From Nitrosospira sp. Nsp2 (GTDB lineage: Bacteria; Pseudomonadota; Gammaproteobacteria; Burkholderiales; Nitrosomonadaceae): a DNA stretch of 64,000 nucleotides. Each line of letters begins with the position of its first letter. The stretch's first letter is position 1. Below are positions 17,892-28,337 of the stretch, in pieces. A model generated the notes under the pieces. It was given only the letters and a program-made list of their open reading frames with translations. It made no database searches and had not been told where the DNA came from. The position numbers and the translations under genes are program-made. The DNA lies in NCBI RefSeq assembly GCF_003050965.1, contig NZ_QAOU01000001.1, positions 434,001 to 498,000 on the forward strand, given 5' to 3'.

Positions 17892-19004
17892 ATGAGACAA
17901 GTTGGGTTTATTGGCTGGCGCGGCATGGTGGGTTCAGTGCTGATGCAGCGGATGCGGGAAGAAAACGACTTCGCGCTGGTGGCGCCGACCTTCTTTACGA
18001 CCTCGCAGAAGGGTGGCAAAGGTCCGGACATCGGTCAGGATACGCCACCGCTCAAGGATGCCCACGATATAGACGAGCTCAAGGCCATGGACATCCTTGT
18101 TTCCTGCCAGGGAGGCGACTATACCAGCGAGGTGTTTCCCAAATTGCGCCAGGCCGGTTGGAACGGTTATTGGATTGACGCCGCCTCGACATTGCGCATG
18201 GGTCAGGACGCGGTCATTATACTCGACCCGGTCAATTTACCCGTTATCGAGCAGGCCCTGCACGATAACGTAAAAAACTATATCGGCGGCAATTGTACCG
18301 TGAGCCTCATGCTGATGGCTGTCGGGGGATTGTTCGAAGAAGATATGGTGGAATGGATGAGCGCCATGACTTATCAGGCAGCCTCTGGCGCCGGGGCGCA
18401 GAACATGCGGGAGTTGCTGCTGCAGATGGGCGAAGCGCACCGGGTGGCCAAAAATATGCTGGATGATCCGGCTGTGGGCATTCTCGATATCGACCGAGAG
18501 GTTGCGGGAACGCTGCGCGATATCAGTTTTCCGACCGAGAATTTTGGTGTGCCGCTGGCCGGCAGCCTCATCCCGTGGATAGACAGGGATCTGGGCAATG
18601 GGCAGACGCGGGAAGAATGGAAAGGCCAGTCGGAGACGAACAAAATCCTGGGTCGGTCCGATCATTTGGTTCCGGTCGATGGAATCTGTGTTCGCGTGGG
18701 GGCGATGCGCTGCCACAGTCAGGCGTTGACGATCAAGTTGAAGAAGGATGTCCCGTTGGACGAAATCGAGGATATCCTCTCCGCCTCCAACAGTTGGGTG
18801 AAAGTCGTTCCCAATGAGCGCGAGAGCACATTGAAGGAGCTCACTCCGGCTGCGGTTACCGGATCGTTGACCATCCCCGTGGGGCGATTGCGCAAGCTTG
18901 CGATGGGCGGCGAATATCTTTCTGCATTCACTGTGGGAGACCAGTTGCTATGGGGGGCGGCAGAGCCGTTGCGCAGAATGCTGAGACTGCTGGTGCAAGC
19001 CTGA
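17892..19004 (+). CDS. asd: Aspartate-semialdehyde dehydrogenase
   Basis: Asd reduces beta-aspartyl phosphate to aspartate semialdehyde, the branch point to lysine, diaminopimelate, threonine and methionine. The 370-aa protein begins [18 protein letters not shown], the NADPH-binding loop of the proteobacterial-type enzyme. The catalytic cysteine is in [11 protein letters not shown] (about residue 135), and the histidine region is AMRCHSQA. It lies 64 bases after leuB, the usual leuB-asd order in beta- and gammaproteobacteria. Confidence 0.97.
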   Translation: MRQVGFIGWRGMVGSVLMQRMREENDFALVAPTFFTTSQKGGKGPDIGQDTPPLKDAHDIDELKAMDILVSCQGGDYTSEVFPKLRQAGWNGYWIDAASTLRMGQDAVIILDPVNLPVIEQALHDNVKNYIGGNCTVSLMLMAVGGLFEEDMVEWMSAMTYQAASGAGAQNMRELLLQMGEAHRVAKNMLDDPAVGILDIDREVAGTLRDISFPTENFGVPLAGSLIPWIDRDLGNGQTREEWKGQSETNKILGRSDHLVPVDGICVRVGAMRCHSQALTIKLKKDVPLDEIEDILSASNSWVKVVPNERESTLKELTPAAVTGSLTIPVGRLRKLAMGGEYLSAFTVGDQLLWGAAEPLRRMLRLLVQA

Positions 19005-19163
19005 GAATCGGGGTAGGATAAACGTTACCTTCGCAGGAACATATAATGAAGACGAGCTCCCCACGCGGCTTGTCTTGTTACAGCAATGTTATTCCCCGGT
19101 TTCATTCCCTTTGTCATTCCTCGGTGACATCACTAATTGTTTCCAGGGCGTACCTGCGTGTAC

Positions 19164-20966
19164 ATGCCGATTGCGGAACTTCTGCATATGAGCCCCGCGG
19201 ATAAGAGGGCAGCGTTGTTGCTTGATGGGTATGCCGCGACTGGCAGGGCGCGGCCTGCGCCGCAAGAGCATGCTGATTTTTCCGGCAACGCCCTGCATGG
19301 AGAGTTTGTTCAGAGGGTTGTAACGGTCTCGGTGCTTTTGATAGCCCTCATGGCCTCCGGCGCGGCGCCGGCAGCAGGATTGGGAAGGCTTACCCAGACT
19401 TCGGCAATAGGACAGCCGTTCCAGGCGGAAATCGAACTGGTCGCTGTCAGGAATGAGGAACGACGCGTGCTAACGGCGAGCCTGCCGTCCCAGCAATTTT
19501 TTCGTCAGGCAAACGTCGAGTATTTGCCTCTGCTTGCGATGTTTCAAGCCAGTATCGAAACCCGTTCCGACGGGCAGCCCTACGTCAGGATCGCTTCTTC
19601 GCAACCTCTCGCTGAACCGTTGCTTAACCTGCTGGTCGAGTTGAATTGGCCGTCGGGACGCGTGGTTCGTGAATACACTGTTGTTCTCGCTCCGCCCGCG
19701 GGTTACGCGCTTACCCACTCTAAGCAGTTAGTTGAAACCTCTCCGTCTGTTTCCGCCGAGGCTGAATTGCCTTCCCGAAATGCCGATGGCATGGGTACCT
19801 GGGAAAGGTTTCGATTTTCCGTCGCGAAAGCGGATACGGACGAGGAAGCATTAAAACAGACTGTGACGGGAAAGATCGAGTCTGCGCAGACGGCAGATCC
19901 TGTTTCAAGTAGAGAGAAGGAGGGGCCGCGAGTACTCCGGAAGCTCTCAGAAGGCATGGAATCGCAGCACACCGGCAGCGAAGACCTGGAAGTGGACGTC
20001 AGCGGAAGTATTCGGGTGAACGGAAGAGATGAAAGTGCGCAAGCAAACCTTCATGCGATTGAAGAGGATGCTACCGCCAGAAAGGGGTCGCTTCGGCAAG
20101 CCGACGAGAGCGTTGCTCTGCCAGTACCTCAATCTGCACAATCTGCCCCATCTGCCCCGATACAAACCGACACAATTCATACGGTAGAAGCTACGTCGGT
20201 TTATGAGGCAGCAGACGAACCGGTGTCGGTCGCCAGACCGATAAAAGTCCCGCTGCTATCCGCAGGAGCGTCAGATCCTGAAGCGGGTTCCTTGGTCCAT
20301 ACCCAGGGCAAACGTTCAGTCGTTGATCAGTTGACGATGAACCTTGAATTTCTTGGCGGGGCGCTCGTGCTTCTGTTTACCGGAATCGTCGGCGTCTCCA
20401 TTGCGCGCAGGCCGAGGGAGGCCGGCGCTCATGCCGGTGAGAACGTCGTTGCACCGGCGCCCGATTCTCCAGCCGGCGGTGGCGCTTTACCTGTCATCAT
20501 CAACCCCCAAACGGACGCTGCTTTACCCGTGGAAGCGATGGGCGCGGCAGTCGAGACCCAAATGTATCAGGAGACCCCTGACGCGCAAGCTGAACCGATC
20601 CCCCGGATTTCCCGGAACGCTGCGGCAAAAGCGACAGAACATCAGCAAAGCCCGGGGATGAAGATACGCTCGCCGTTTTACGGTCCATCCGGGGATGCGC
20701 CGCCGCCATCCGGACCCGGTTCGCTGATGGAACGTCGCCTGGCTGGAATTGATTTAAACAAGGACCGCCGCTCCACTGACGTTGCTAGAGGCCCCTTGCT
20801 TGAAAGGGGGATGCGCTGGCGCGAAATACTCTCTCAGCTTGATCTGGCCAGGGCCTATCAGGAAATGGGTGATAAGGATGCGGCGCTGCAAGTTCTGCGG
20901 GAGGTGATTCGTGATGGCGATTCAGCGCAGCGGGAAAGCGCGAGACGTATATTAGCGAACCTTTAG
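19164..20966 (+). CDS. fimV: FimV-like pilus/polar-hub protein without LysM
   Basis: FimV proteins are inner-membrane proteins with a periplasmic part that organise the cell pole and type IV pilus or secretion machinery. The N-terminal FimV domain is clear (GLGRLTQTSAIGQPFQAEI onward, about 70-190), as is a single membrane segment near residue 400. The C-terminal motif (WREILSQLDLARAYQEMGDK) is the conserved FimV C-terminal TPR-like module. At about 600 aa it is short for the family, and I see no LysM motif between the FimV domain and the linker. The hydrophobic signal segment lies 50-60 residues after the ATG, so the true start may be downstream or non-canonical. asd-fimV-truA order is typical. 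Confidence 0.8.
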   Translation: MPIAELLHMSPADKRAALLLDGYAATGRARPAPQEHADFSGNALHGEFVQRVVTVSVLLIALMASGAAPAAGLGRLTQTSAIGQPFQAEIELVAVRNEERRVLTASLPSQQFFRQANVEYLPLLAMFQASIETRSDGQPYVRIASSQPLAEPLLNLLVELNWPSGRVVREYTVVLAPPAGYALTHSKQLVETSPSVSAEAELPSRNADGMGTWERFRFSVAKADTDEEALKQTVTGKIESAQTADPVSSREKEGPRVLRKLSEGMESQHTGSEDLEVDVSGSIRVNGRDESAQANLHAIEEDATARKGSLRQADESVALPVPQSAQSAPSAPIQTDTIHTVEATSVYEAADEPVSVARPIKVPLLSAGASDPEAGSLVHTQGKRSVVDQLTMNLEFLGGALVLLFTGIVGVSIARRPREAGAHAGENVVAPAPDSPAGGGALPVIINPQTDAALPVEAMGAAVETQMYQETPDAQAEPIPRISRNAAAKATEHQQSPGMKIRSPFYGPSGDAPPPSGPGSLMERRLAGIDLNKDRRSTDVARGPLLERGMRWREILSQLDLARAYQEMGDKDAALQVLREVIRDGDSAQRESARRILANL

Positions 20967-21038
20967 AACGGGCTTCAAGTTGCAAATCATTATTTCGTTA
21001 TTCTTGCTTGGGGATCACAACGTGAGGGCCCCGATGCT

Positions 21039-21851
21039 GTGAGAATCGCATTGGTGCTGGAGTACGATGGCTGCGGTTTCCATGGTTGGCAAAGCCAGCC
21101 ATCAGGGGATACGGTGCAGGATGCCGTGGAAGCGGCATTATCGACAATTGCGGCTGACAATGTTCGCGTTATTGCGGCAGGACGTACCGATGCCGGAGTT
21201 CACGCCTTGTGCCAGGTACTGCATTTTGATACGCAGGCACAGCGGCCCACAAGTGCCTGGGTTCGGGGTGTCAACGCGCTGTTGCCTGACGGCATTGCCA
21301 TTTTATGGGCGTCGCAAGTTTCTGACGAGTTCCACGCACGCTATTGCGCCATTGAACGCTGCTATCTGTACATATTACTGAATCACCCTGTCCGACCGGG
21401 GCTCGGTCACGGCAATATCGGCTGGTTTCACGAATCGCTGGATCTCGAATCCATGCGGTCGGCGGCGCAAATGCTGGTGGGCGAGCATGACTTCAGCGCA
21501 TTCCGTGCCGCCGAATGCCAGGCCTTATCCCCCGTCCGCAACCTGACGAAACTGGACATCCAGCGGCATGGCGACATCATCATCTATGAAATCCGCGCCA
21601 ACGCTTTTTTACATCATATGGTGAGGAATATTGTCGGCTGCCTAGTCTATGTGGGCAAGGGAAAATATCCCCCGGAATGGATCAAGGCGCTGCTTGAGGG
21701 GCGCGATCGCGCCGCCGCCGCGCCGACATTTCCTGCGGCCGGGTTATACTTGGCAGGAATCAGCTACGATGCCAAATGGAAACTGCCGGACCATGTTAAT
21801 CCATCGCTTGCCGCCGTGTTGCCGTACTGCCGCGTACGGACCGGCCTGTGA
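21039..21851 (+). CDS. truA: tRNA pseudouridine(38-40) synthase
   Basis: TruA converts uridines 38-40 in the tRNA anticodon stem-loop to pseudouridine. The 270-aa protein starts at a GTG (MRIALVLEYDGCGFHGWQSQ). The catalytic aspartate is in AAGRTDAGVHAL near residue 50, and the C-terminal AFLHHMVRNIVG segment is typical. It lies between fimV and trpF, a conserved order in betaproteobacteria. Confidence 0.97.
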   Translation: MRIALVLEYDGCGFHGWQSQPSGDTVQDAVEAALSTIAADNVRVIAAGRTDAGVHALCQVLHFDTQAQRPTSAWVRGVNALLPDGIAILWASQVSDEFHARYCAIERCYLYILLNHPVRPGLGHGNIGWFHESLDLESMRSAAQMLVGEHDFSAFRAAECQALSPVRNLTKLDIQRHGDIIIYEIRANAFLHHMVRNIVGCLVYVGKGKYPPEWIKALLEGRDRAAAAPTFPAAGLYLAGISYDAKWKLPDHVNPSLAAVLPYCRVRTGL

Positions 21852-21990
21852 ATGGGACCTGCACGGGAAATTTGCCGGTGGATTTAGCAGAGACACGAAG
21901 AAGAGATATCAAGCAGAGACCGGGCCCGGGTCGAGGTGTAGCGTGAAGGATGGAATAGATGGAACCGAGAGAAAACCAGCGACTGTTACC

Positions 21991-22617
21991 ATGCCTGTGC
22001 GGGTAAAAATTTGCGGCATCACTCGGGTTGAGGATGCCTTGGACGCAGCCCATCTGGGAGCCGACGCCGTCGGGTTTGTTTTCTGGCGGCACAGCGCGCG
22101 CTACCTAACCGCGGAGAATGCGCGGGATATTATTGACGCTCTACCGCCGTTTCTCACCAAGGTCGGCGTCTATGTTGATCCGGATCCGGAGTGGGTAGAG
22201 GAAACTTCCTCTTTGGCTGGCCTCGATTTACTGCAATTCCACGGTGATGAGTCACAGGAATTTTGCCGGCAATTTTCCCTGCCTTATATAAAGGCCGTGC
22301 GCGTCAGGGAGGGGCTAGATTTGCTACAATACGCATCCCTTTATAAGGGGGCAAGCGGGCTGTTGCTGGATACTTATATTGAAGGCGAGCCCGGCGGAAC
22401 AGGGCGCGCGTTTGATTGGGATCTGATTCCCCGGACGTTACCGCTACCGGTGATTCTGTCTGGCGGACTGCACCCCGGCAACGTTGCTGAAGCGATCCGG
22501 CGTGCCCAGCCATGGGCTGTAGATGTATCCAGCGGTGTGGAAGCCGCCAAGGGTATTAAAGACGCGGGAAAAATTGCTGCTCTCATGCGAGGAGTTCGAA
22601 CCAGTGAACGTTTATGA
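21991..22617 (+). CDS. trpF: Phosphoribosylanthranilate isomerase
   Basis: TrpF catalyses the Amadori rearrangement of phosphoribosylanthranilate in tryptophan synthesis. I start it at ATG 21991 ([16 protein letters not shown], 208 aa); the open frame further upstream overlaps truA. The catalytic Cys is in KICGITR and the Asp region is [14 protein letters not shown] and VDVSSGVE form the phosphate-binding part of the barrel. The 3' end overlaps trpB by 14 bases, so the two are probably translationally coupled. Confidence 0.96.
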   Translation: MPVRVKICGITRVEDALDAAHLGADAVGFVFWRHSARYLTAENARDIIDALPPFLTKVGVYVDPDPEWVEETSSLAGLDLLQFHGDESQEFCRQFSLPYIKAVRVREGLDLLQYASLYKGASGLLLDTYIEGEPGGTGRAFDWDLIPRTLPLPVILSGGLHPGNVAEAIRRAQPWAVDVSSGVEAAKGIKDAGKIAALMRGVRTSERL

Positions 22618-23800
22618 TTTTCCCGATAAATATGGGCACTTTGGTCCCTACGGGGGCGTATTTGTAGCGGAAACGTTGATTGCGGCCCTGGATGAGTTAC
22701 GCGTTCAGTATGAGCATTTTCGCAATGACGCCAGCTTCCAGGCGGAGTTTGCTTACGAATTGAAGCATTACGTGGGCCGGCCCAGTCCCATCTATCACGC
22801 AAAAAGATGGTCGGCTCATCTGGGCGGGGCGCAAATTCTGCTGAAGCGTGAAGACTTGAATCATACTGGTGCTCACAAAATCAACAATGCGATCGGACAG
22901 GCGCTTCTGGCCAGACGGATGGGCAAGTCACGGGTAATTGCGGAGACCGGCGCGGGCCAGCACGGCGTCGCCAGCGCTACGGTTGCCGCCCGCTATGGGA
23001 TGGAATGCATTGTTTACATGGGTTCGGTGGATGTGGAACGTCAGGCTGCCAATGTTTACCGGATGAAGCTTCTGGGTGCCACGGTTATACCGGTCGAATC
23101 AGGTTCAAGGACGTTGAAGGATGCGCTCAACGAGGCCATGCGCGACTGGGTAACCAATGTCGAGGATACGTTTTATATCATCGGCACAGTGGCCGGACCG
23201 CATCCCTATCCGATGATGGTGCGGGATTTTCAGGCGATTATCGGACGAGAAGCCATCGGGCAGATGCAGGAAGAATATGGTTGCCAGCCGGATGCGTTAA
23301 TTGCCTGCGTAGGCGGCGGATCGAATGCTATTGGGCTGTTTTATCCCTACCTCGAGAGTGATGTCCGCATGATCGGCGTCGAAGCGGCGGGGAGGGGGAT
23401 CGAGACCGGCGAGCACGCTGCTACCCTTACCACGGGCAGGCCCGGCGTGTTACACGGTAACCGCACCTATCTGATCCAGGACGAGAATGGGCAGATTATT
23501 GAGACTCACTCCATTTCTGCCGGTCTGGACTACCCCGGTGTAGGCCCCGAGCACGCATGGCTCAAGGACAGCAATCGCGCTGAGTATGTTGGTATCACCG
23601 ATGACCAGGCGCTTGAGGCGTTTCATGCACTGTGTCATTACGAGGGTATCATACCCGCGCTGGAATCCAGCCATGCGCTCGCCTATGCTGCCCAGCTTGC
23701 GCCACAACTTGCCAAGGATAAGCTGCTGCTGGTGAATCTGTCCGGACGAGGGGACAAGGACATGGGCACCGTGGCGCAGGCATCCGATATTGCTTTATAA
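22604..23800 (+). CDS. trpB: Tryptophan synthase beta chain
   Basis: TrpB condenses indole with serine using PLP. The likely start is GTG 22604 (then [17 protein letters not shown]), within the end of trpF, with a CGAGGAG ribosome-binding site about 10 bases upstream. This gives 398 aa, the family norm. The PLP lysine is in [10 protein letters not shown] and the phosphate-binding loop is [12 protein letters not shown]-like indole tunnel residues follow normal order. trpA starts 15 bases downstream and makes the alpha subunit of the same complex. Confidence 0.97.
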   Translation: MNVYDFPDKYGHFGPYGGVFVAETLIAALDELRVQYEHFRNDASFQAEFAYELKHYVGRPSPIYHAKRWSAHLGGAQILLKREDLNHTGAHKINNAIGQALLARRMGKSRVIAETGAGQHGVASATVAARYGMECIVYMGSVDVERQAANVYRMKLLGATVIPVESGSRTLKDALNEAMRDWVTNVEDTFYIIGTVAGPHPYPMMVRDFQAIIGREAIGQMQEEYGCQPDALIACVGGGSNAIGLFYPYLESDVRMIGVEAAGRGIETGEHAATLTTGRPGVLHGNRTYLIQDENGQIIETHSISAGLDYPGVGPEHAWLKDSNRAEYVGITDDQALEAFHALCHYEGIIPALESSHALAYAAQLAPQLAKDKLLLVNLSGRGDKDMGTVAQASDIAL

Positions 23801-23814
23801 CCGACTTCCCCTTT

Positions 23815-24624
23815 ATGTCTCGTATCGCTACCGTATTTGACGAGCTTCGTCAGCAACATAGAAAGGCATTGATCCCGTTTATCACTGCAGGTGATCCGGA
23901 ACCAGGACTGATGGTGCCGTTAATGCACGAACTGGTAAAGGCGGGTGCGGATATTATCGAGCTGGGGGTTCCGTTTTCCGACCCGATGGCGGATGGTCCC
24001 ACGATACAGCGGTCGTCGGAGAGGGCTTTAAAGCACCACATCGGGTTGAGGGACGTGCTGGCGATGGTGAAGGAATTCAGGCGAAGCGACGCTACCACGC
24101 CGGTCGTACTGATGGGTTATGCCAACCCGATAGAAGCGATGGGCTACGAGCCATTTGCCGCAAGCGCGAAGGAGTGTGGTGTAGACGGGGTGTTGACGGT
24201 GGATTACCCGCCTGAAGAGTCTGCGGAGTGGGTCGAATTTCTCCGGCACCAGCAAATTGACGCTATCTTCCTGCTTTCTCCCACCACGCCGCAGGCGCGC
24301 ATCGAAGAGATGGCAAAGATGGCGCAAGGATATGTTTATTATGTTTCGCTAAAAGGCGTTACCGGCGCCTCTAACCTTGACCTCAGCGATGTCGCCAATA
24401 AATTGGCGCAGTTGCGTTCATCCATCTCCATTCCTATCGGTGTCGGTTTTGGCATCCGCGATAGCACGACCGCCAAAGCGGTGGCAAAGCTTGCCGACGC
24501 AGTCGTGGTTGGCAGCCGGATCATCGAGGAAATAGAAAACTCGTCCCGCGCAGAAGTTTTAGCCAACGTGCATGCGTTGGTCAAATCCCTGCGCAGCGCC
24601 ATAGACGAAGCCAGACCCATATGA
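23815..24624 (+). CDS. trpA: Tryptophan synthase alpha chain
   Basis: TrpA cleaves indole-3-glycerol phosphate and channels indole to TrpB. The 269-aa protein has the two catalytic acids in context: [16 protein letters not shown] (Glu) and LTVDYPPEE (Asp). GVGFGIRD is the phosphate-binding loop. It sits in trpF-trpB-trpA order with accD following. Confidence 0.97.
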   Translation: MSRIATVFDELRQQHRKALIPFITAGDPEPGLMVPLMHELVKAGADIIELGVPFSDPMADGPTIQRSSERALKHHIGLRDVLAMVKEFRRSDATTPVVLMGYANPIEAMGYEPFAASAKECGVDGVLTVDYPPEESAEWVEFLRHQQIDAIFLLSPTTPQARIEEMAKMAQGYVYYVSLKGVTGASNLDLSDVANKLAQLRSSISIPIGVGFGIRDSTTAKAVAKLADAVVVGSRIIEEIENSSRAEVLANVHALVKSLRSAIDEARPI

Positions 24625-24658
24625 CAGCGATAGCCTGCATGATTTTCCTCAGATACCT

Positions 24659-25519
24659 ATGAGCTGGTTTCAGAAACTGCTGCCGCCAAAAATCAAGCGC
24701 AAGGAAAGTGGTGGCGAAAAAAAGGCCGTGCCCGAGGGCTTGTGGAGCAAATGTGCTTCGTGCGACGCCGTACTGTATTACTCCGACTTGGGGAACAATC
24801 TTAACGTCTGTCCCAAGTGCAACCACCACAACCGCATTTCCGCCCGCGTGCGCCTTGATTTATTTCTTGATGCCGAGGGTCGCTACGAGATCGGTCCGGA
24901 AGTTCAGTCCATCGATCCACTTAAATTCAAGGACAGCAAACGTTATATCGATCGGTTATCTGAGGCGAAAAGAGATACCGATGAGGATGATGCGCTGGTG
25001 GTCATGCAGGGTAGTGTCAAAGCGGTACCGATGGTGGCGGCAGCGTTCGAATTCGGTTTCATGGGTGGATCGATGGGCTCGGTCGTGGGGGAGCGCTTCG
25101 TACGCGGGGTTCAGACTTGCGTCGAGCAGCGCCTGGCTTTCGTGTGTTTCACCGCAAGTGGCGGCGCACGCATGCAGGAAGGACTTCTATCGCTCATGCA
25201 AATGGCCAAGACAACAGCGGCGCTCACGCAGTTGAGCCAGGAACGCCTTCCCTTTATTTCGGTATTGACCGACCCGACCATGGGCGGCGTATCAGCCAGC
25301 TTCGCCTTTATCGGTGATGTGGTAATCGCTGAGCCGGGTGCGCTGATCGGTTTTGCCGGGCCGCGCGTAATCGAACAGACGGTGCGTCAAACCCTGCCCG
25401 AAGGTTTTCAGCGCGCCGAATTCCTGCTGGAGCATGGCGCCATCGACATGATCGTAGATCGCAGGCGCATGCGCGACAAGATTGCCAACCTGTGCACGCT
25501 GCTGACGCGCGCTTCATAA
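24659..25519 (+). CDS. accD: Acetyl-CoA carboxylase carboxyltransferase beta subunit
   Basis: AccD, with AccA, transfers the carboxyl group from biotin to acetyl-CoA to make malonyl-CoA for fatty-acid synthesis. The 286-aa protein has the N-terminal zinc ribbon with four cysteines ([10 protein letters not shown] and CPKCNHHNR, residues about 36-60). The crotonase-like core follows, with SGGARMQEG and [13 protein letters not shown]. trpBA-accD-folC-dedD-cvpA-purF is a long-conserved gene order. Confidence 0.97.
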   Translation: MSWFQKLLPPKIKRKESGGEKKAVPEGLWSKCASCDAVLYYSDLGNNLNVCPKCNHHNRISARVRLDLFLDAEGRYEIGPEVQSIDPLKFKDSKRYIDRLSEAKRDTDEDDALVVMQGSVKAVPMVAAAFEFGFMGGSMGSVVGERFVRGVQTCVEQRLAFVCFTASGGARMQEGLLSLMQMAKTTAALTQLSQERLPFISVLTDPTMGGVSASFAFIGDVVIAEPGALIGFAGPRVIEQTVRQTLPEGFQRAEFLLEHGAIDMIVDRRRMRDKIANLCTLLTRAS

Positions 25520-25577
25520 CCGGCCTGATAGCCGGCCTGGTGTCGGTTCTCCCGTATTTCATCAAGCCTGAGGGTGC

Positions 25578-26936
25578 ATGGCAGCGAACGAAATCCATTC
25601 CGAAGCTCCAACACTTACCGATTGGCTGCTGAGGCTCGAACAACTCCATCCCTCGACAATCGACCTGGGACTGGAGCGTGTGGGCCGCGTCCGGGCCGAA
25701 TTGGATCTTAAGCCGTCGTTTCCCATCATCACCGTCGGCGGCACCAATGGCAAGGGGTCGTCCTGCATCATGCTGGAAGCAATTCTGAGCCATGCAGGAT
25801 ATCGGGCAGGCTGTTACACTTCGCCTCATTTATTGCGCTACAACGAGCGAGTGCGGATAGGCCGACGGGAAGCAACCGATCCCGAATTATGCGAAGCTTT
25901 TCAGGCCATTGAATCCGCGCGGGTTCGCGCGGGTGTTTCATTGACGTATTTTGAATTTGGCACCCTGGCGGCAATGCAGCTGTTTATCCAGGCGGGAGTG
26001 GAGATCGCCATTCTGGAAGTGGGGCTGGGCGGGCGGCTGGATGCCGTCAATGTTTTCGACGCCGACTGTGCCGTGCTGACCAGCGTTGACTTCGATCATA
26101 TGGATTATCTCGGGAACACACGCGAGATGATCGGATTCGAGAAGGCGGGTATCTTCAGGAAGGGAAAGCCTGCGATCTGCTCTGACCCTGATATGCCTGA
26201 GGCGGTGCGCCTGCATGCGGATGCAGTCGGGGCGGAGTTATTGCACATCGGTAAGCACTTCGGGTACTCGACGGACGCAAACGGATGGAATTACTGGGGA
26301 AGTGGCGGAAAGCGCTACTCTCTTCCCTATCCCGCTCTGCGTGGCGTGCATCAGTTGCGTAATGCCAGTGCGGGTCTCGCTGCACTTGATGCCCTCCGCG
26401 ATCTGCTTCCGGTTACCATGAGCAATGTCCGCCACGGTCTATTGGATCTCGTGTGGCCGGGCCGGTTTCAGGTTTTACCGGGACGTCCGGCGATAATCCT
26501 GGATGTGGCGCACAATCCGGGCGCGGCATCGGTTCTGGCGGAATGCCTTGATAGCATGGGGCGCTATCGAAAAACCTACGCGGTGTTTGCCATGCTCAGG
26601 GATAAGGATATCGTTGGCGTCGCGCGCGTGCTTGCGCCCAGAGTGGATGTATGGCTGGTGGCGAGTATCAATGCGCCTCGTGGCGCTTCTTCTGGCGAAA
26701 TCGAACATGCGCTCGAAGCAGCGGGAGTGACCCCAGTGGATCGGCAAGCGGAAGGGGCAGCGCAAGGGCAAGATGCGACGGCGGCGGGAAGCGAGACGAT
26801 TCTTCGCTTCCCCAGTCCCGCCGCAGCTTATGCATACGCCTGTGAGCAGGCAAGCGTAAATGATAGAATTTGCGTTTTCGGCTCATTTCACACCGTGGCT
26901 GAAGCATTAATCCATAAAAAAGTTGTGCACGGTTAA
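25578..26936 (+). CDS. folC: Folylpolyglutamate/dihydrofolate synthase
   Basis: FolC adds glutamate to dihydropteroate and to folates. The 452-aa protein has the Mur-ligase ATP loop TVGGTNGKGSSC near residue 55, then YTSPHLLRYNERVRI, and the second-domain motif DVAHNPGAASVLAE. A short Ala/Gln/Gly-rich insertion near residue 395 (EGAAQGQDATAAG) is a little unusual but in a variable region. The end overlaps the upstream region of the SPOR gene without a gap in coding. Confidence 0.96.
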   Translation: MAANEIHSEAPTLTDWLLRLEQLHPSTIDLGLERVGRVRAELDLKPSFPIITVGGTNGKGSSCIMLEAILSHAGYRAGCYTSPHLLRYNERVRIGRREATDPELCEAFQAIESARVRAGVSLTYFEFGTLAAMQLFIQAGVEIAILEVGLGGRLDAVNVFDADCAVLTSVDFDHMDYLGNTREMIGFEKAGIFRKGKPAICSDPDMPEAVRLHADAVGAELLHIGKHFGYSTDANGWNYWGSGGKRYSLPYPALRGVHQLRNASAGLAALDALRDLLPVTMSNVRHGLLDLVWPGRFQVLPGRPAIILDVAHNPGAASVLAECLDSMGRYRKTYAVFAMLRDKDIVGVARVLAPRVDVWLVASINAPRGASSGEIEHALEAAGVTPVDRQAEGAAQGQDATAAGSETILRFPSPAAAYAYACEQASVNDRICVFGSFHTVAEALIHKKVVHG

Positions 26937-26949
26937 TCAGGGCATTCAA

Positions 26950-27639
26950 GTGGCAAAGACCGTTAGCGAAGAAGAAACTCAGCTCAGAAAGCGCGCGAGA
27001 AGACGGCTTGTCGGATCAATCACCCTAGTCATCGCAGCCGTCGTTATTTTACCGATGGTGCTCGATAGCAAACCGGAGCAACGCATCGAGGAAATTGATA
27101 TCCGCATTCCCGCGGAAGATGCCGTCGATGAACTCGGGCCTGAATCCGAGGGGGCCAGGGACGTTCCCGCCAGGACTGCGCCGGAAACTCCCGCGAGTGA
27201 AATACCGGCGGCAAATCAGCCGGCGCCTCAATCCTCGGGCAAATCCGCCCCCACTGTAAAGGGAGTAGAAAAGCCGGACGCGTCCAAAGGGACGGGAGAC
27301 TCGGGATCCAAGGTAGCTGCCGGAAGCGCCAGGGGGACGGCAGCGCCTGCCAGTTCTGAACTGTTTGTAGTGCAACTGGGGGCGTTTACCGACCCGGCAA
27401 AGGCCAACCAGAAGGTGCAGAACCTGGTAGCGAAGGATATTGCTTCGATTATCGGCGCGGAAGCATATACTGAAACCATCAAGGTCGATAAGGGGCTGGA
27501 TAGAAACGCGGAGAAGGCCGTGGGGAAGGGCGACATCACGCGGGTGCGTGTTGGCCCGTTTCGCACGCGTGAGGACGCGGAGAATGCCCGCGAAAAATTG
27601 AAGACGTTGGGATTCAACGGGGTGGTTGCCGATAAATAG
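26950..27639 (+). CDS. dedD: SPOR-domain cell-division protein (DedD-like)
   Basis: The 229-aa protein is a single-pass membrane protein: a short basic cytoplasmic N-terminus (RKRARRR), one membrane segment near residues 21-39, a Pro/Ala/Ser-rich periplasmic linker, and a C-terminal SPOR domain (LFVVQLGAFTDPAKANQKVQ, then RVRVGPFRTREDAE). SPOR domains bind denuded septal peptidoglycan, and E. coli DedD helps constriction. I chose GTG 26950 (VAKTVSEEE); the frame upstream runs into folC. Position between folC and cvpA is as in E. coli dedD. Confidence 0.88.
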   Translation: MAKTVSEEETQLRKRARRRLVGSITLVIAAVVILPMVLDSKPEQRIEEIDIRIPAEDAVDELGPESEGARDVPARTAPETPASEIPAANQPAPQSSGKSAPTVKGVEKPDASKGTGDSGSKVAAGSARGTAAPASSELFVVQLGAFTDPAKANQKVQNLVAKDIASIIGAEAYTETIKVDKGLDRNAEKAVGKGDITRVRVGPFRTREDAENAREKLKTLGFNGVVADK

Positions 27640-27714
27640 CATGATGAGGCTGTGCTATTTTTCGCCGATGCTGCGGGGAAGCAAATCGGGTTTCGGTGGA
27701 TTGATTAATCGCGC

Positions 27715-28221
27715 ATGACTATTTTTGATTACGCGGTTCTTGCCATACTCGTACTATCGATTTTGCTGAGCGTGGTGCGGGGTGTGGTACGAGAGCTTCT
27801 GTCTCTGGCGGGCTGGATCATCGCATTCATGGTGGCAAGTTCACTTGCAGCAGGGTTTGCGCCGATGCTGCCGTCCGCGATTGTTGGCGACCAGTTTCGC
27901 GGCATCCTCGCGTTTGCCTCCATTTTCCTGTCAGCACTATTGGCAATGGGTTTGCTGGCGATGCTGGTATCAGCGTTGGTGAAAACAGCGGGGCTCGGAT
28001 TTGCCGACCGCTTTATGGGATCTCTATTTGGTTTGGCGCGCGGCCTGCTAGTGGTGTTATTGGTGGTGCTGGCGGCGGGATTTACTGCCGTGCCGCAGGA
28101 GCCTTTCTGGAAAAAGGCCATGCTGAGCGGACCGCTCGAAACCGCGGCAATGATGATCATCCCGTGGCTGCCTCAGGATGTGTCGCGCCACATCAACTAT
28201 GTGAAATCGAAGCGCGAATGA
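27715..28221 (+). CDS. cvpA: CvpA family membrane protein
   Basis: The 168-aa protein has four predicted membrane helices and opens with FDYAVLAILVLSILLSVVRG, the CvpA signature. CvpA is named for colicin V production in E. coli; later work links it to envelope homeostasis. It comes just before purF, as in E. coli, where the two share a transcript. Confidence 0.92.
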   Translation: MTIFDYAVLAILVLSILLSVVRGVVRELLSLAGWIIAFMVASSLAAGFAPMLPSAIVGDQFRGILAFASIFLSALLAMGLLAMLVSALVKTAGLGFADRFMGSLFGLARGLLVVLLVVLAAGFTAVPQEPFWKKAMLSGPLETAAMMIIPWLPQDVSRHINYVKSKRE

Positions 28222-28337
28222 TGAGCGATCGCACAGGTCAAAGATTTCATGCCCGGCATCCGGCTTGCGGCGTGGAAGGAGCTTTACTTTCAATTTTTCG
28301 CGGCGTTTATCCGGGCGATCTTTGCGGAGTGTAAATC

